Shown piece by piece: positions 9,091 through 19,051 of a stretch of 64,000 bases of DNA. Numbering within the stretch: position 1 is the stretch's first letter; each line of letters opens with the position of its first letter. The stretch is from CBDDEI01 sp965226775 (GTDB lineage Bacteria; Chloroflexota; Dehalococcoidia; SHYD01): assembly GCA_965226775.1 (NCBI GenBank), contig CBDDEI010000002.1:2300920-2364919 (forward strand), in the 5' to 3' direction. The position numbers and the translations under genes were made by a program. The notes under the pieces are model-generated. The model was not told where the DNA came from. It did not search any database and saw only the letters and a program-made list of their open reading frames with translations.

Positions 9091-10140
9091 TTAGCCCGCA
9101 TTCGTTACTCTTCTTCCGCTCCTGGCCAAGGCCTGGGTCAAGCGGTCTATTATTATGGCGAGGAACACGATGGCAAGCCCCGCGATTGCCCCATTACCAG
9201 GCTGGTTCTTCTGCAGCGCCCGCAGTACGTTATCGCCCAGTCCACCCGCGGCCACCATGCTCGCAATGGTCACCATTGCCAGAGCCAGCATCGTAGTCTG
9301 GTTAATGCCGGCCATGATCGTGGGGAGAGCCATAGGTATCTGGACCTTGGACAGCACCTGCCAGTATGATGCCCCGAAGGACCGGGCGGCTTCAACGGTC
9401 TCGGCGGAAACCTGGCGTAGCCCCAGGTTAGTCAGCCGTATCGTCGGCGCGACCGCGTAGATGATGGTGGCGAAGATGCCCGCCGGGTCCCCCAATCCAA
9501 AGAAGAGCACACCCGGCAGTAGGTAGACGAAACTGGGCATGGTCTGCATCGCGTCCAGGATGGGACGCAACACGTAGTCCGCCGTCTGGTTGCGAGCGGC
9601 CAAGACGCCCAGCGGAAGCCCGATCGACACTGCGACGACCACCGCCACTACCATGAGCGCTATGGTTTCTATCATGTTCTCCCAAAGGCCCATGAAGCCG
9701 ATGAAGAGCAGGGCCAGGGCCGTGAAGATCAGCAGGCTCCATCGACCCGCCACAAAGGAAAGCAGCGCAAGGCCCACCACGACGGCCGGCCAGGGCAGCC
9801 ACTTCAAGGCCCTTTCGATATAGACCAGCGCATAGGTGACTGCCGTACTCGGGCCATCGAATAGCCAGGAGGCCTCCTTGGTAATCCAGTCCACCGAGTC
9901 GTCGATGGTTCTGCTGGCGACGTCTCGAATCGATCTATCAAGGGTAACTGGGCCGGATGTGATGGTGGCTACGGTAGTCGGGAAACCCATCTCCGGGCCC
10001 CAGAGCAAGATGCTCGCCACAAGGACGGCCACCACCACAATCAGCCCCGCTACCAAGCGGTAGATGGGCGAGCCAACTCCGGACGTGACCTGCTGTGCCC
10101 AGGTCTCGATACTGGATTGCGTATTCTGGGTTTCGGCCAT
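9091..10140 (-). CDS. proW: Glycine betaine/proline-type ABC transporter permease
   Basis: A 349-residue inner-membrane permease with a BPD_transp_1 domain. Start ATG 10140 follows TAGGAGGT by five bases; a longer frame to 10224 has no ribosome site. The N-terminal region has one hydrophobic segment and a periplasmic stretch, then about six more membrane segments. The EAA-like loop that contacts the ATPase is at VEAARSFGASYWQVLSKVQ. The conserved MQTMPSFVYLLPGVLFFG and YAVAPTIRLTNLGLR segments are typical of ProW/OpuAB. The start lies ten bases after the proV stop, so the two are surely cotranscribed. Confidence 0.9.
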   Translation of the reverse strand: MAETQNTQSSIETWAQQVTSGVGSPIYRLVAGLIVVVAVLVASILLWGPEMGFPTTVATITSGPVTLDRSIRDVASRTIDDSVDWITKEASWLFDGPSTAVTYALVYIERALKWLPWPAVVVGLALLSFVAGRWSLLIFTALALLFIGFMGLWENMIETIALMVVAVVVAVSIGLPLGVLAARNQTADYVLRPILDAMQTMPSFVYLLPGVLFFGLGDPAGIFATIIYAVAPTIRLTNLGLRQVSAETVEAARSFGASYWQVLSKVQIPMALPTIMAGINQTTMLALAMVTIASMVAAGGLGDNVLRALQKNQPGNGAIAGLAIVFLAIIIDRLTQALARSGRRVTNAG

Positions 10141-10150
10141 GCCAGACCTC

Positions 10151-11344
10151 CTAACTGCCATCGGCCATGCCTGTGAGCAGGACGCCCCGGGGGATCTCCC
10201 CCAACAGGCTCCCGTTGTCGCCAACCACCGCTATCGGGAACTCAGTCTCGGCCGCTTTCGGGATTATAGACTCAATATAGTCATCAGGGTCTGTGGTCAC
10301 CGCCTCGACGACCTGCGTGCCTTCCAACGATTCCTTCCCCTCTGAAACCAGGTCATTGGCCCGCTCCCGCGTGAGAATCCCCCGCAGGGTGGCGTCCCGC
10401 GCTAGCAGAAACACCGCGCCGACGTCGTGATTCAGCATGACGTGCAACGCCACACGGGGATTCTGCCATTCGTACACGACCACGTTGGGCTCCCGCATGA
10501 TCCCCTTAGCCCGGATTACCTTTGCCTTCGACACGTCTCTCACGAACTCGGTAACGTAGTCGTCGGTCGGCAGGGTTACAACCTCCTCCGGCGAACCCTC
10601 TTGGATGATCTCCCCGTCACGCATGATAGCAATGCGATCGCCTATTTTGAGGGCTTCGTTTAAGTCGTGCGTGATGAACACAATGGTCTTTTGAAGCTCC
10701 GACTGAATGGAGACGAGCTCATCCTGCATCTCCCTACGTATGAGCGGGTCCAAGCCGCTGAACGGCTCGTCCATGAGTATCACGTCGGAGTCCACGGCCA
10801 GCGCCCTTGCCAGGCCGACTCGCTGCTGCATCCCGCCGCTCATCTCACTCGGATAGTAGGTCTCCCAGCCCTTAAGTCCCACGGTCTCAATGGCCTTCTC
10901 AGCGGCCTTGTACCTCTCCGCCTTGTCCATGCCCTGAATCTCTAGGCCGTATGCCACGTTATCCAATACGTGACGGTGAGGGAGAAGACCAAAGTGTTGG
11001 AAAACCATGGCGACCTTGGTCCGGCGGAACTGCATCAGCTGCGCCGGTGAGTATGTGCAGATATCCTCGCCGTCGAAGCGTATCTGCCCGCTCGTAGCTT
11101 CCATGAGCCGGGTGAGACAGCGCACCAGGGTCGACTTGCCGCTGCCGGACAACCCCATGACGACGAATATCTGCCCGGCGTCCACCTGGAACGATATGTT
11201 CCGTAGTCCCACCACTACGCCCAGATGCTCCTGGAGCTCTGTGCGGCTCATCTCTAGGTACTCCGGCTGGAAGACCCGCTCCGGCTTGTCGCCGAAGACC
11301 TTCCATACGTCGTTGACCTCAATCCGTCGCTCTGGCTCATTCAT
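10151..11344 (-). CDS. proV: Glycine betaine/proline-type ABC transporter ATP-binding protein
   Basis: First gene of the operon; 397 residues, the usual ProV/OpuAA length. It powers osmolyte import by ATP hydrolysis. Walker A is GLSGSGKST (64-72), the signature is MSGGMQQRVGLARAL (~170), Walker B is VILMDEPFSGLDP (~193), and the switch His lies in VFITHDLNE. The C-terminal ~120 residues look like a tandem CBS pair, the part that senses ionic strength in OpuA-type systems; the end (AVVGDNGSLLGEIPRGVLL) is CBS-like. Start ATG 11344 has GAGGAG eleven bases upstream. The promoter should lie in 11345-11690, but no clear boxes were recognised. Confidence 0.92.
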   Translation of the reverse strand: MNEPERRIEVNDVWKVFGDKPERVFQPEYLEMSRTELQEHLGVVVGLRNISFQVDAGQIFVVMGLSGSGKSTLVRCLTRLMEATSGQIRFDGEDICTYSPAQLMQFRRTKVAMVFQHFGLLPHRHVLDNVAYGLEIQGMDKAERYKAAEKAIETVGLKGWETYYPSEMSGGMQQRVGLARALAVDSDVILMDEPFSGLDPLIRREMQDELVSIQSELQKTIVFITHDLNEALKIGDRIAIMRDGEIIQEGSPEEVVTLPTDDYVTEFVRDVSKAKVIRAKGIMREPNVVVYEWQNPRVALHVMLNHDVGAVFLLARDATLRGILTRERANDLVSEGKESLEGTQVVEAVTTDPDDYIESIIPKAAETEFPIAVVGDNGSLLGEIPRGVLLTGMADGS

Positions 11345-11689
11345 GTTGTCAACATCTCCTCTGGGCAGCCATTCACGCCAACCAGTTCTCTCACCTGCAC
11401 CTCAGCTGGGTGCACACTATCCTATCAAAACTGCGGCAGCAATGGCTTCAAGCTTTTCGTTTAGGCTGCTTGACCTACGTCGTGTTGGCGCAGCTAGTAT
11501 ACTTCTTCTACCAGAACCCAGGAAGTGGCGGAAGAGTGGCGTCTGGCTGTCTGGTCAGGCTGCCCCGGCGGGCAGCAGCATCGGTTCATCCGCCGTGTGC
11601 TGAGCGCCGACATAGAATTGCGGCATGAGGTTTCGGCCCTAGACTACCCGTGGACTGCGCATCTTTGTCGCCCAAGCCTTAACTCACCC
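11345..11689. other. Intergenic region upstream of proV
   Basis: About 345 bases lie between proV and a decayed gene. It must contain the proV promoter, but no convincing -35/-10 pair, operator or open frame was recognised. Confidence 0.4.
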
Positions 11690-13270
11690 TACCGCCTAAC
11701 CCGACGCCGCACCGCGGGAACCCGTAAAAGCTTTTTCAATGAGGGCCAAGCTCTTATCTACGCGCCAGGCTTTGTTAAATCCGATTACATTTCATTGAGC
11801 CCGGAGTACGAATAGCCTGCAAGATGGGATCTCGAAGCCCTCGAAGAACCAACTTCGAAAGGTCCATAAAGGCTTGTGCCCATTCGTCGCGGCTGCCCGT
11901 TCGAGGAGGCCCCAGGGCGCGTTCAAGAACGTTTCTTCACGAAGCTTCCACCAGTTACATTAGACTCAGACCACTGTCGCATATCAACAGAATGTCCTCC
12001 AAAGGGTGGGTTATTTCTGTCCATTCGCCTCTGGTCGAAGAGCGCGCGTTCGGAAATCTCCGCTTTGGGTTTCTCATTGAAGCTCTTCCAGTACAGTTGT
12101 TCCTGATAAGGAAGGGCTCCTAGCATATGTAGGTATGGACTTGGCCGGCTTCGTTGATATCGTAAGTCTTCAACTCCCAGCCGCCTCCTCTTACGATCGG
12201 TGTTCTTCGTTGATCGTGTACTTTTCTCTGTCAGCCTTGTATTTCGAGGACAGAACCTGCGGGTCGCGGAAAAATGCCGGGGATACCTCGTGGAAGCGAA
12301 TTCCTTGGTGCGTCAAAATAACTGGTCGTGACTGCTGGATTGGTCGATATACTCGCTACGCGTTTGTTGCGCCAATCCCGCGCTATGAATTCACAATACT
12401 CACGGTCTTTGCGTAGCAGTCCTTCCATCTTTGATTGATGAGAATATCATGCTCTTTAGATGGCGTGGGGCGAATGATTCGCACGCCGCGGGTATACGCT
12501 GCTTTCTCGGCATCGACCTTTTGCCGGTAGAAAAAATCTTCGCTCTCCCTAACCACATTTTCAGGGCCATCAGGCCATTGGATGAATTCAGAATGCCGCA
12601 ATAACGCGAAGTCGAACATACGGATCAATACTGAAGTTCGAGGCGGCGAGATACTGCTCCCAGGAAGCTCCTCGCGCTTGAACGACACGAGTGCCACGTC
12701 TCCCTTTTTTTCTTTTGACGTGATAGAACTACTGGCTATGAAGTCCCCGAGCTCGTCGAAGCGGCAATAAGCGTGCAGTTCTGGACGCCAGTGAAGCGAC
12801 CCTGATAGATGAGAATACTCCTGCAGAATTTCAAAATGCACCCTATCGCTTCCACGTAAACCTTCGAACTCACGGCCAAATACGAGCAGTCGCGCATCCT
12901 GCAGTGCCTTGGAACCCCAAATTGGGCCGTCTCTTTCAATCCAAACATCGTCTCTCCCTCCACCCCAAGTGTAGCTCGCGCAAGAAGAGTATGGATTACC
13001 GTTCCAATGTAGCAAGTCATCCTGGACAACCTAACCTGACCAAAGGCTATCTTCACTTACGACGACTTCATTGATGAATGTATAATCTCCAGACTTCCCT
13101 TCTAGATGATGGAACTCGTCATCGTCGTCGGTGTCACGTAGCAAGCCTCATGTGTTCGCCAGCCCTTGATCCAAGCTGCATGTGCCTGGCAGAATTATCT
13201 TGGGCGGAGTGTCGAGCCTGGCGATGCGCTCGAGCAACTTATGCCGTGGTCGGATAGCTTGGCATGACAT
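11690..13270 (-). pseudogene. Decayed large gene of an uncharacterised family
   Basis: A start ATG at 13270, two bases after GGAGGT, opens a frame that reads as protein down to 12383 except for two nonsense codons (TGA 13150-13148, TAG 13033-13031). Readable stretches include KLLERIARLDTPPKIILPG, FHHLEGKSGDYTFINEVV and LHWNGNPYSSCASYTWGGG. After 12383 coding similarity continues with frame changes: YCEFIARDWRNKRVASIST, KYKADREKYTINEE, YDINEAGQVHTYIC (~12140), LPYQEQLYWKSFNEKPKA (~12100) and DEWAQAFMDLSKLV (~11870). The pieces recall a ~500-600 residue protein seen in diverse environmental bacteria; I know no function or family name for it. The region is less GC-rich than its surroundings. It is probably a dead or dying accessory gene. 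The intact-looking 12383-13015 part (TTG start, 210 codons) could be called as a gene by software. Confidence 0.6.
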
Positions 13271-13437
13271 TGACCTCCATTCCGCTTAGCGATACGACTA
13301 ATAGTGATTCTAAGTTTGGTCTAAACGTTCTGTGATTATCCAGTATAGCTAATCCCCCACATATTAGGGATCCCCTTCGGGAGGCTGGCTGCGGCACCAT
13401 CGCCGACGTTGGAAACGGGGGCTAGTGTGAGCACGCA

Positions 13438-16400
13438 ATGCAGACGCTAAATGGGCAATTGGTCTACTCGGCGACGGACCTCGTGGGCTTCCTCGAGTGC
13501 CGGCATCTCGCCAACCTTGAGCGAGCGGCCACGGAAGGTCACATCAAGAGGCCTGTGCGGAACGACCCCGTGCTAGACCGGATCGCCCAAAAAGGGCAGG
13601 ATCACGAAGCCCGTTTCCTCGCGGACCTGGCTGTCGACGGCGTCACCGTCGAGGAAATCAAGCCGGCCGGGAATACTTCTCCAGCAGCGCGCATTAAGAG
13701 CGGGCGTGAGGCCACGTTGCAGGCGCTACAATCGGGGGTAGACGTTGTCTACCAGGCAACCTTCTTCGATGGCCGCCGGCTTGGTTACGCCGACTTCCTG
13801 CGCAGGGTGGAGCGTCCCAGCAACCTGGGTGCGTGGAGCTACGAAGTCTGGGACACAAAGCTGGCCCGGCACGCCAAGGCCTCTGCGGTGCTGCAACTCT
13901 GCATGTACTCGGAGATGCTGACTGCACTCCAGGGCGTTGCGCCCGAGCGGATGCACCTGGCGCTCGGCGGTGTGCAGCGTGAGACGGTCTCGTTTCGTGT
14001 GGCCGACTACGCTGCGTACTACCGCTCGGTGGCGCGGGACTTCGAGCAACACTTGGGCGCCGCGGAACCCTCCTTCCCGGTGGCAACGACGCCTGAGCCC
14101 GTGGAACACTGCGACATCTGCCGCTGGAGTCTGGATTGCAAGGCACAGTGGCGACGGGATGACGATCTGGCGCTCGTTGCGAACCTGAGTGCTCGCCAAC
14201 GGCGCGCCTTGCACACAAAAGACGTTACTACGAGGACCGCGCTCGCAGAACTGTCGCTCCCACTCCCCGAACCTCTGGACGGCGCGGGACGGGATGCGCT
14301 GGCACGCATCCAGGCGCAGGCAAATATCCAGGTGCGGGGCGAACGGCAGCGGCAGATCATCTCCGAGCGCATCCCCCAGGCCCGTGACCGCGAGGGCATG
14401 CTTGACGCTGACCAGGGATTGCTGATACTCCCTGAGCCATCTCCCGGCGACCTCTTCTTTGATATTGAGGGCGACCCATTCTATGGGTCCACTGAGGCGG
14501 ACGGCATCGACTATCTGTTTGGCTTTATCGAACCTGGCCACTTGGATGACGCGGGGAATCCGACATTCCAAGCGCTATGGGCCATCGAAGACGGCAGCGT
14601 ATCAGGCGGGGCCGAACGCCGGATGTTCGAGGCTTTTATCGACCGCGTCATGGAGGGGTTGGCTGCCGACCCCAAAATGCACGTTTACCACTACGCACCG
14701 TATGAACCCACTGCGGTGAAGCGGCTGGCCGGCCGTTATGGTACCCGAGAAACGGAAGTGGACCAACTGCTCCGCGGCGGCGTCTTCGTCGACCTTTATC
14801 GCGCCGTGCGCCAGGGCATCCGTGCCTCGGTGGAAAGCTACTCTATCAAGAAACTAGAGCCGCTCTATGGCTTTAAGCGAGTAATCGACCTGCGTGACGC
14901 CGGCGACAGCATCGTCCAGTTCGAGACGTGGCTGGAGCTCGGGGACGGCCAGGAGCGCGACGAAGTACTGCGGGAGATAGAAGGCTACAACCGTGACGAC
15001 TGCGTTTCTACCCTGCTCCTCCGCAACTGGCTAGAGGACCAGCGAGCCGCGCTTGAAGGTGAGCTGGGCGAGACGCTGCCGCGAGGACGTGTGAAGGAGC
15101 CGGAAGAGACTGAGGATAGCGAGGCCCTGAAGGAAATAAAGCAAAAGGTAGAGCAGCTGACGGCCGGTGTTCCCGATAACCTGGAAAGTGCGACCGAAGA
15201 GCAGCGGGGGCGATGGCTCTTGGCGCAAATGCTTCTGTGGCACCGCCGGGAGGCAAAATCTATCTGGTGGCGGTATTTCCTCCTGAAGAACGAGCTAACC
15301 GACGAAGAGCGTCTAGGAGAGCCCGATGCCTTAAGCGGCCTAGTCTTTAAGGACTCCTGGCCCGATCCGAAGCCTAGGGCCAGTTCTACCATCTATCGTT
15401 TCAGCTTCCCACCCCAGGAGCACAAGATCAGCGTCGGTGACTCGCTCCGTGATCCTGTGACCGACATGCCCGCTGGCACAGTGGCGTCTCTAGACGACGA
15501 AGCATGCGTGCTGGAATTGAGGCTTGGGACAAAAAACCCGCCGCCAATAGCCGCCACCTCGCTCATCCAGATGCCTTTCATGCGTCTCTCGCCTAGGCCG
15601 GAAAGCCTCCAGCGTCTAGCAGACTGGGTGATCGAGAACGGCTGTGACGCAGACGGCGATTTCAGGGCAGCGCGTGACCTACTCATGCGCCGCCTGCCGC
15701 GTGTTAGCGGTTCGCCGGAGGGAGTCGCACTCCAGCAAGGCGAAAGCCCGCAGCATGCGGCGCGGCGGCTCGTCCTTGCCCTCGACCACAGCTACCTTGC
15801 ACTTCAGGGACCGCCGGGTTCCGGCAAGAGCTCGGTTGGAGCAGAGATGATTGTGGACTTGGTTGCGGCCGGGAAGCGTGTCGGAGTCACGGCCAACAGC
15901 CACAAAGTCATTGGCGAGCTACTGGATAAAGTGGACAAAGAAGCCCAGAAACGAGCCGTTCCCTTGCGCATCGGCCAGCGGACCGACGAAGAGCCAACCT
16001 TCCCCAAAGCAGTTCGATTAAAGTCGACTGCTGACGCACAGCAGCAGCTGGCTAACGGAACCCTCAAGGTAGTAGGCGGCACCAGCTGGCTCTGGGCGGC
16101 CGAGGCGATGATCCGCAGCGTCGATGTGCTCTTTATCGACGAGGCGGGCCAGATGTCCCTTGCGGACGCACTCGCGGCGGCGCCTTGCGCGGCGAACCTT
16201 GTGCTCCTTGGGGACCCGCAGCAGCTGGACCAGCCACTCCAGGGTATCCACCCGCCGGGGGCCGAGCGTTCGGCATTGGCGCACGTCCTCAACGGCGAAA
16301 GCGTGATGCCGGATCATCTTGGCATCTTCCTCGATGGCACCTGGCGCTTGCATCCCACAATCAGCGCCTACACCTCTGAGGTCTTCTATGAGGGGCGACT

Positions 16401-16950
16401 GCACTCCCAGCCTGGCCGCGAGTTCCTCGCCCTGCAGGGGAGGCCGCCGCTTTCGGGTGTCGGTATGCGGTTCATCTCCGTGCCCCACGAAGGGCATTCC
16501 AGCGATGCGCCGGAGGAAGCTGCAGCGATTGCCAAGCTGGTGGACCAGCTACTGGCCGCGGGCGCGACGTGGACCGATGCGAGTAGCCAGACGAAACGGC
16601 TGACGGCACAGGACGTGCTGATGATAACCCCGTACAACGCCCAGGTGAGAGTGCTTAGCGCCGGCCTTCCCGGCTATCGCGTTGGCACCGTTGACAAGTT
16701 TCAAGGGCAGGAAGCGCCCATTTCGGTTTACTCAATGGCGACAAGCTCCTCGGATGAGGCCCCTCGTGGGTTGGAGTTCCTCTACAGCCTGAACCGCTTG
16801 AATGTCGCGACCAGCCGGGCGCAGTGCCTGGCCGTCGTTGTCGCGAGCCCTCGGCTGCTGTCGGTGCGATGCCGCACGCCCCGTCAGATGCGGCTGGTGA
16901 ACGCGCTTGCTCGTCTAGTTGAGGTTGCTACCACCGAACCTGGGCCTTAA
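13438..16950 (+). CDS. TM0106-family RecB/Cas4-like nuclease fused to SF1 helicase
   Basis: A 1170-residue protein with three parts. Residues 1-~240 are a RecB/Cas4-type nuclease, with Cys21 plus the C225-x2-C228-x5-C234 cluster (CDICRWSLDC) expected to hold a 4Fe-4S cluster. Residues ~325-550 are an RNase H-like/DEDD exonuclease region (LFFDIEGDP, YHYAPYEPTAV, GYNRDDCVST). Residues ~760-1160 are a superfamily 1 helicase: Walker A GPPGSGKSS (791-799), Walker B LFIDEAGQM (D901-E902), motif III LLGDPQQLDQ and motif VI LNVATSRAQC. Its role is likely DNA end processing or repair, possibly phage defence. Start ATG 13438 has only a weak GTGAG upstream. It stands alone next to decayed genes, and all motifs are intact, so it is under selection. 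Confidence 0.88.
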   Translation: MQTLNGQLVYSATDLVGFLECRHLANLERAATEGHIKRPVRNDPVLDRIAQKGQDHEARFLADLAVDGVTVEEIKPAGNTSPAARIKSGREATLQALQSGVDVVYQATFFDGRRLGYADFLRRVERPSNLGAWSYEVWDTKLARHAKASAVLQLCMYSEMLTALQGVAPERMHLALGGVQRETVSFRVADYAAYYRSVARDFEQHLGAAEPSFPVATTPEPVEHCDICRWSLDCKAQWRRDDDLALVANLSARQRRALHTKDVTTRTALAELSLPLPEPLDGAGRDALARIQAQANIQVRGERQRQIISERIPQARDREGMLDADQGLLILPEPSPGDLFFDIEGDPFYGSTEADGIDYLFGFIEPGHLDDAGNPTFQALWAIEDGSVSGGAERRMFEAFIDRVMEGLAADPKMHVYHYAPYEPTAVKRLAGRYGTRETEVDQLLRGGVFVDLYRAVRQGIRASVESYSIKKLEPLYGFKRVIDLRDAGDSIVQFETWLELGDGQERDEVLREIEGYNRDDCVSTLLLRNWLEDQRAALEGELGETLPRGRVKEPEETEDSEALKEIKQKVEQLTAGVPDNLESATEEQRGRWLLAQMLLWHRREAKSIWWRYFLLKNELTDEERLGEPDALSGLVFKDSWPDPKPRASSTIYRFSFPPQEHKISVGDSLRDPVTDMPAGTVASLDDEACVLELRLGTKNPPPIAATSLIQMPFMRLSPRPESLQRLADWVIENGCDADGDFRAARDLLMRRLPRVSGSPEGVALQQGESPQHAARRLVLALDHSYLALQGPPGSGKSSVGAEMIVDLVAAGKRVGVTANSHKVIGELLDKVDKEAQKRAVPLRIGQRTDEEPTFPKAVRLKSTADAQQQLANGTLKVVGGTSWLWAAEAMIRSVDVLFIDEAGQMSLADALAAAPCAANLVLLGDPQQLDQPLQGIHPPGAERSALAHVLNGESVMPDHLGIFLDGTWRLHPTISAYTSEVFYEGRLHSQPGREFLALQGRPPLSGVGMRFISVPHEGHSSDAPEEAAAIAKLVDQLLAAGATWTDASSQTKRLTAQDVLMITPYNAQVRVLSAGLPGYRVGTVDKFQGQEAPISVYSMATSSSDEAPRGLEFLYSLNRLNVATSRAQCLAVVVASPRLLSVRCRTPRQMRLVNALARLVEVATTEPGP

Positions 16951-16970
16951 GCGCCGGAAGAGTGCGCTTA
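16948..16970. terminator. Possible small hairpin between convergent genes
   Basis: A 7-bp stem (TAAGCGC / GCGCTTA) overlaps the stop codon of the nuclease-helicase gene. There is no T-run, so termination is doubtful. Confidence 0.3.
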
Positions 16971-17100
16971 GCAGGGGCCGTTCCCAGCCTTTAGACGATG
17001 GTATCGAGTGATAGCGCCTCATTGACACAAGTACCTAGATACTTGATCACATCTGAACGGTTTCGGATGCTTCCCTTGTCAATCCATTCCTGAACAATGT

Positions 17101-17784
17101 TCAGTTGCCCTTGTTCAAGCCGTCCGTTGTAGAGATGTCCAGCAGTCCGTTACGGATGCACCAGAGCACTAGCCCCTGCATTGTCCCGACCTTCAACTTT
17201 TGCTGGATGCCGTAGATGGCGTTCCGAACGGTCACCGGCTTTATCCCCCTCTCCTCCGCTATCCGAGCGTAGGACATGCCCCGGGCAAAGGAGACAAGTA
17301 TCTCCCGCTCCCTAGAAGTCAGCCCGTCGGTGGCATCTTCCGTCCTTCTTGCGCCGCGTATCGCCGAGAACGCCCTTCTGACAATTACAGGTGGCAAACG
17401 ATAATCGCCCAGAAACACGTTCCGCACGGCTGACAGCAGTTGCTCCATGCCAGTCTCCTTCTGGAGGTATCCGTTAGCGCCGGCGGCCACGGCCTGCACA
17501 ACGGCGTCTTCCTCGGTCGAGGCCGTTAGCATGAGCACGCGGGTCTTGGGTGCGTACTCCATGATCTCCCTGCACGCCTCAATTCCATCCTTCTTCGGCA
17601 TTATCACATCCATCACCACCACGTCTGGTGACACGTCTGCGGCCACCCTAACCGCCTCCTCGCCATCCTCCGCCAGTCCCACTACCTCGAACTCGCCGGA
17701 CTGCTCTAGGACCCGTTGCAGGCCGGCCCTCACAATAGAATGATCGTCAACGATCATCACCCTTATGCGCTCGTCCGTTGACAT
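17101..17784 (-). CDS. LuxR/NarL-family response regulator
   Basis: A 227-residue regulator with an N-terminal receiver (acidic pair D13-D14, phospho-acceptor D59 in VVVMDVIMPKKDG, conserved Lys in GYLQKETG) and a C-terminal LuxR-type helix-turn-helix (LTSREREILVSFARGMSY, AEERGIKPVTVRNAIYGI). It would be phosphorylated by the kinase encoded 13 bases upstream (17798-19051) and activate or repress transcription. Targets are unknown. All expected residues are present and the length is normal. Confidence 0.9.
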   Translation of the reverse strand: MSTDERIRVMIVDDHSIVRAGLQRVLEQSGEFEVVGLAEDGEEAVRVAADVSPDVVVMDVIMPKKDGIEACREIMEYAPKTRVLMLTASTEEDAVVQAVAAGANGYLQKETGMEQLLSAVRNVFLGDYRLPPVIVRRAFSAIRGARRTEDATDGLTSREREILVSFARGMSYARIAEERGIKPVTVRNAIYGIQQKLKVGTMQGLVLWCIRNGLLDISTTDGLNKGN

Positions 17785-17797
17785 CCCGGTCCTCCTC

Positions 17798-19051
17798 TCA
17801 CTTTCGTTCCAGCGGGATCACGCAGGTCACGGTCGCGCCGCCCATGGCGCCTTTCTTATCCACCTCAAGACGCCCGCCCAGCCGCTCGGCGGCACTGCTC
17901 ATGTTCGCAAAACCGCTACCGCGCTCCGCGTAATCATCGGGAAGCCCGGCCCCGTCGTCCGACACCGAGAGGCGACTATCCTCCTCGGCAAACTCCAAGT
18001 TGATGGCCACACTCTTCGCCTCAGCATGGCAGTATGCGTTGGTGAGCGCGTTGTGGGCTATCGAGAAGAGCAGGCTCTTCGCCTCTATCGAAAGGGGCGG
18101 CTCGACTCCCGTCTGTGTCATTGCAGCGGGCACGGAGGTGACATTCGTAAAACTGGACGCGTGCGACCTGAGTGCCCGGCTCAACTCCCTGCCCTCGAAG
18201 ATACCGCCTACGTTAATGGGATGTCTCAGCTCCAAAATGATGGACCGGGACAGCCGGGACGTCGCCTCAAGCGTCGCGGTCAGCGCGGGGTTCGCGTCTC
18301 CGGCCAGGGCCTGCGCCGAGTCAATGCCCAACCTGATCATGTACGCAGACTGGGCCGCAGTGTCGTGAATGGCCCGGGACAGCTCGACCCGCTCACCCTG
18401 AAGTGCCCGCTCGCGCTCCACCCCCTGCCTCCACCTGATCCGCTCGAACCTGGTTGCCAGGTTGACCGCCACAACGACCGCATACATGACAGCTATCCTG
18501 GCCACCAACGCCTTTTCATCCTTTGCCTCGATGTCTATTCCATCCCCCACGGTCAGGCTGATCGCCACATAGATGAGGGACACCATCGTCACCCAGGCTA
18601 TGTTGAGCCTGAAGGAAGTGAATAGCACCGCCATCCCGGCCAACACAGGATAATAGAACAGGTGGCTGAAGGGGTGGCTGAAGCCGTTGCTTAACGCCGC
18701 CACTGCCGAAAGTAGGAACACATCCAACGCGTAGAGAGCCACAAGCCAGTGCCATGTAATCAGCCTCTTCGACAGGATACGGTAGTGAATGTACCCGTTG
18801 AACCCGATCAACACCAGGATCAGCAGCGCAAAGGCGGCATATGTGGCAACCCCAAAATCGAGATTGGGGCGATACACCACTTCAAACAATCCTACGACGA
18901 TCAGGAACCAGTGCGCTCTGACCGAAATGGTCGCCACGTACTTTAGGCCGTCCGGGTCTATCTGGTTGAGCGTCCAGTCGTTTAGCCGGAAGGTGTCGGT
19001 TGCCTTTGTGACTAGCCGCATGACGCGGCTGTAGTGGAATCCGTGAGGCAT
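17798..19051 (-). CDS. Membrane sensor histidine kinase (HisKA_3/NarX class)
   Basis: A 417-residue kinase. The N-terminal ~185 residues contain about five or six membrane segments with no obvious periplasmic sensor, so the stimulus may be sensed in the membrane. The dimerisation/phospho-acceptor motif is LSRAIHDTAAQSAYM with H229. The ATP-binding domain has LSVSDDGAGLPDD and GSGFANMSSAAERLGG. The start ATG 19051 has AGGAAA upstream; an internal Met (19021) is possible. It is paired with the downstream LuxR-type regulator. A close paralogue is at 38280-39566, sharing the membrane layout and several motifs. Confidence 0.88.
   Translation of the reverse strand: MPHGFHYSRVMRLVTKATDTFRLNDWTLNQIDPDGLKYVATISVRAHWFLIVVGLFEVVYRPNLDFGVATYAAFALLILVLIGFNGYIHYRILSKRLITWHWLVALYALDVFLLSAVAALSNGFSHPFSHLFYYPVLAGMAVLFTSFRLNIAWVTMVSLIYVAISLTVGDGIDIEAKDEKALVARIAVMYAVVVAVNLATRFERIRWRQGVERERALQGERVELSRAIHDTAAQSAYMIRLGIDSAQALAGDANPALTATLEATSRLSRSIILELRHPINVGGIFEGRELSRALRSHASSFTNVTSVPAAMTQTGVEPPLSIEAKSLLFSIAHNALTNAYCHAEAKSVAINLEFAEEDSRLSVSDDGAGLPDDYAERGSGFANMSSAAERLGGRLEVDKKGAMGGATVTCVIPLERK

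Noticed and set aside
13438..16950. Assignment as a CRISPR Cas4 or a Cas-associated helicase
   Set aside because: The length, fused SF1 helicase and DEDD-like region fit the TM0106-type family, and no CRISPR array or other cas gene is present.
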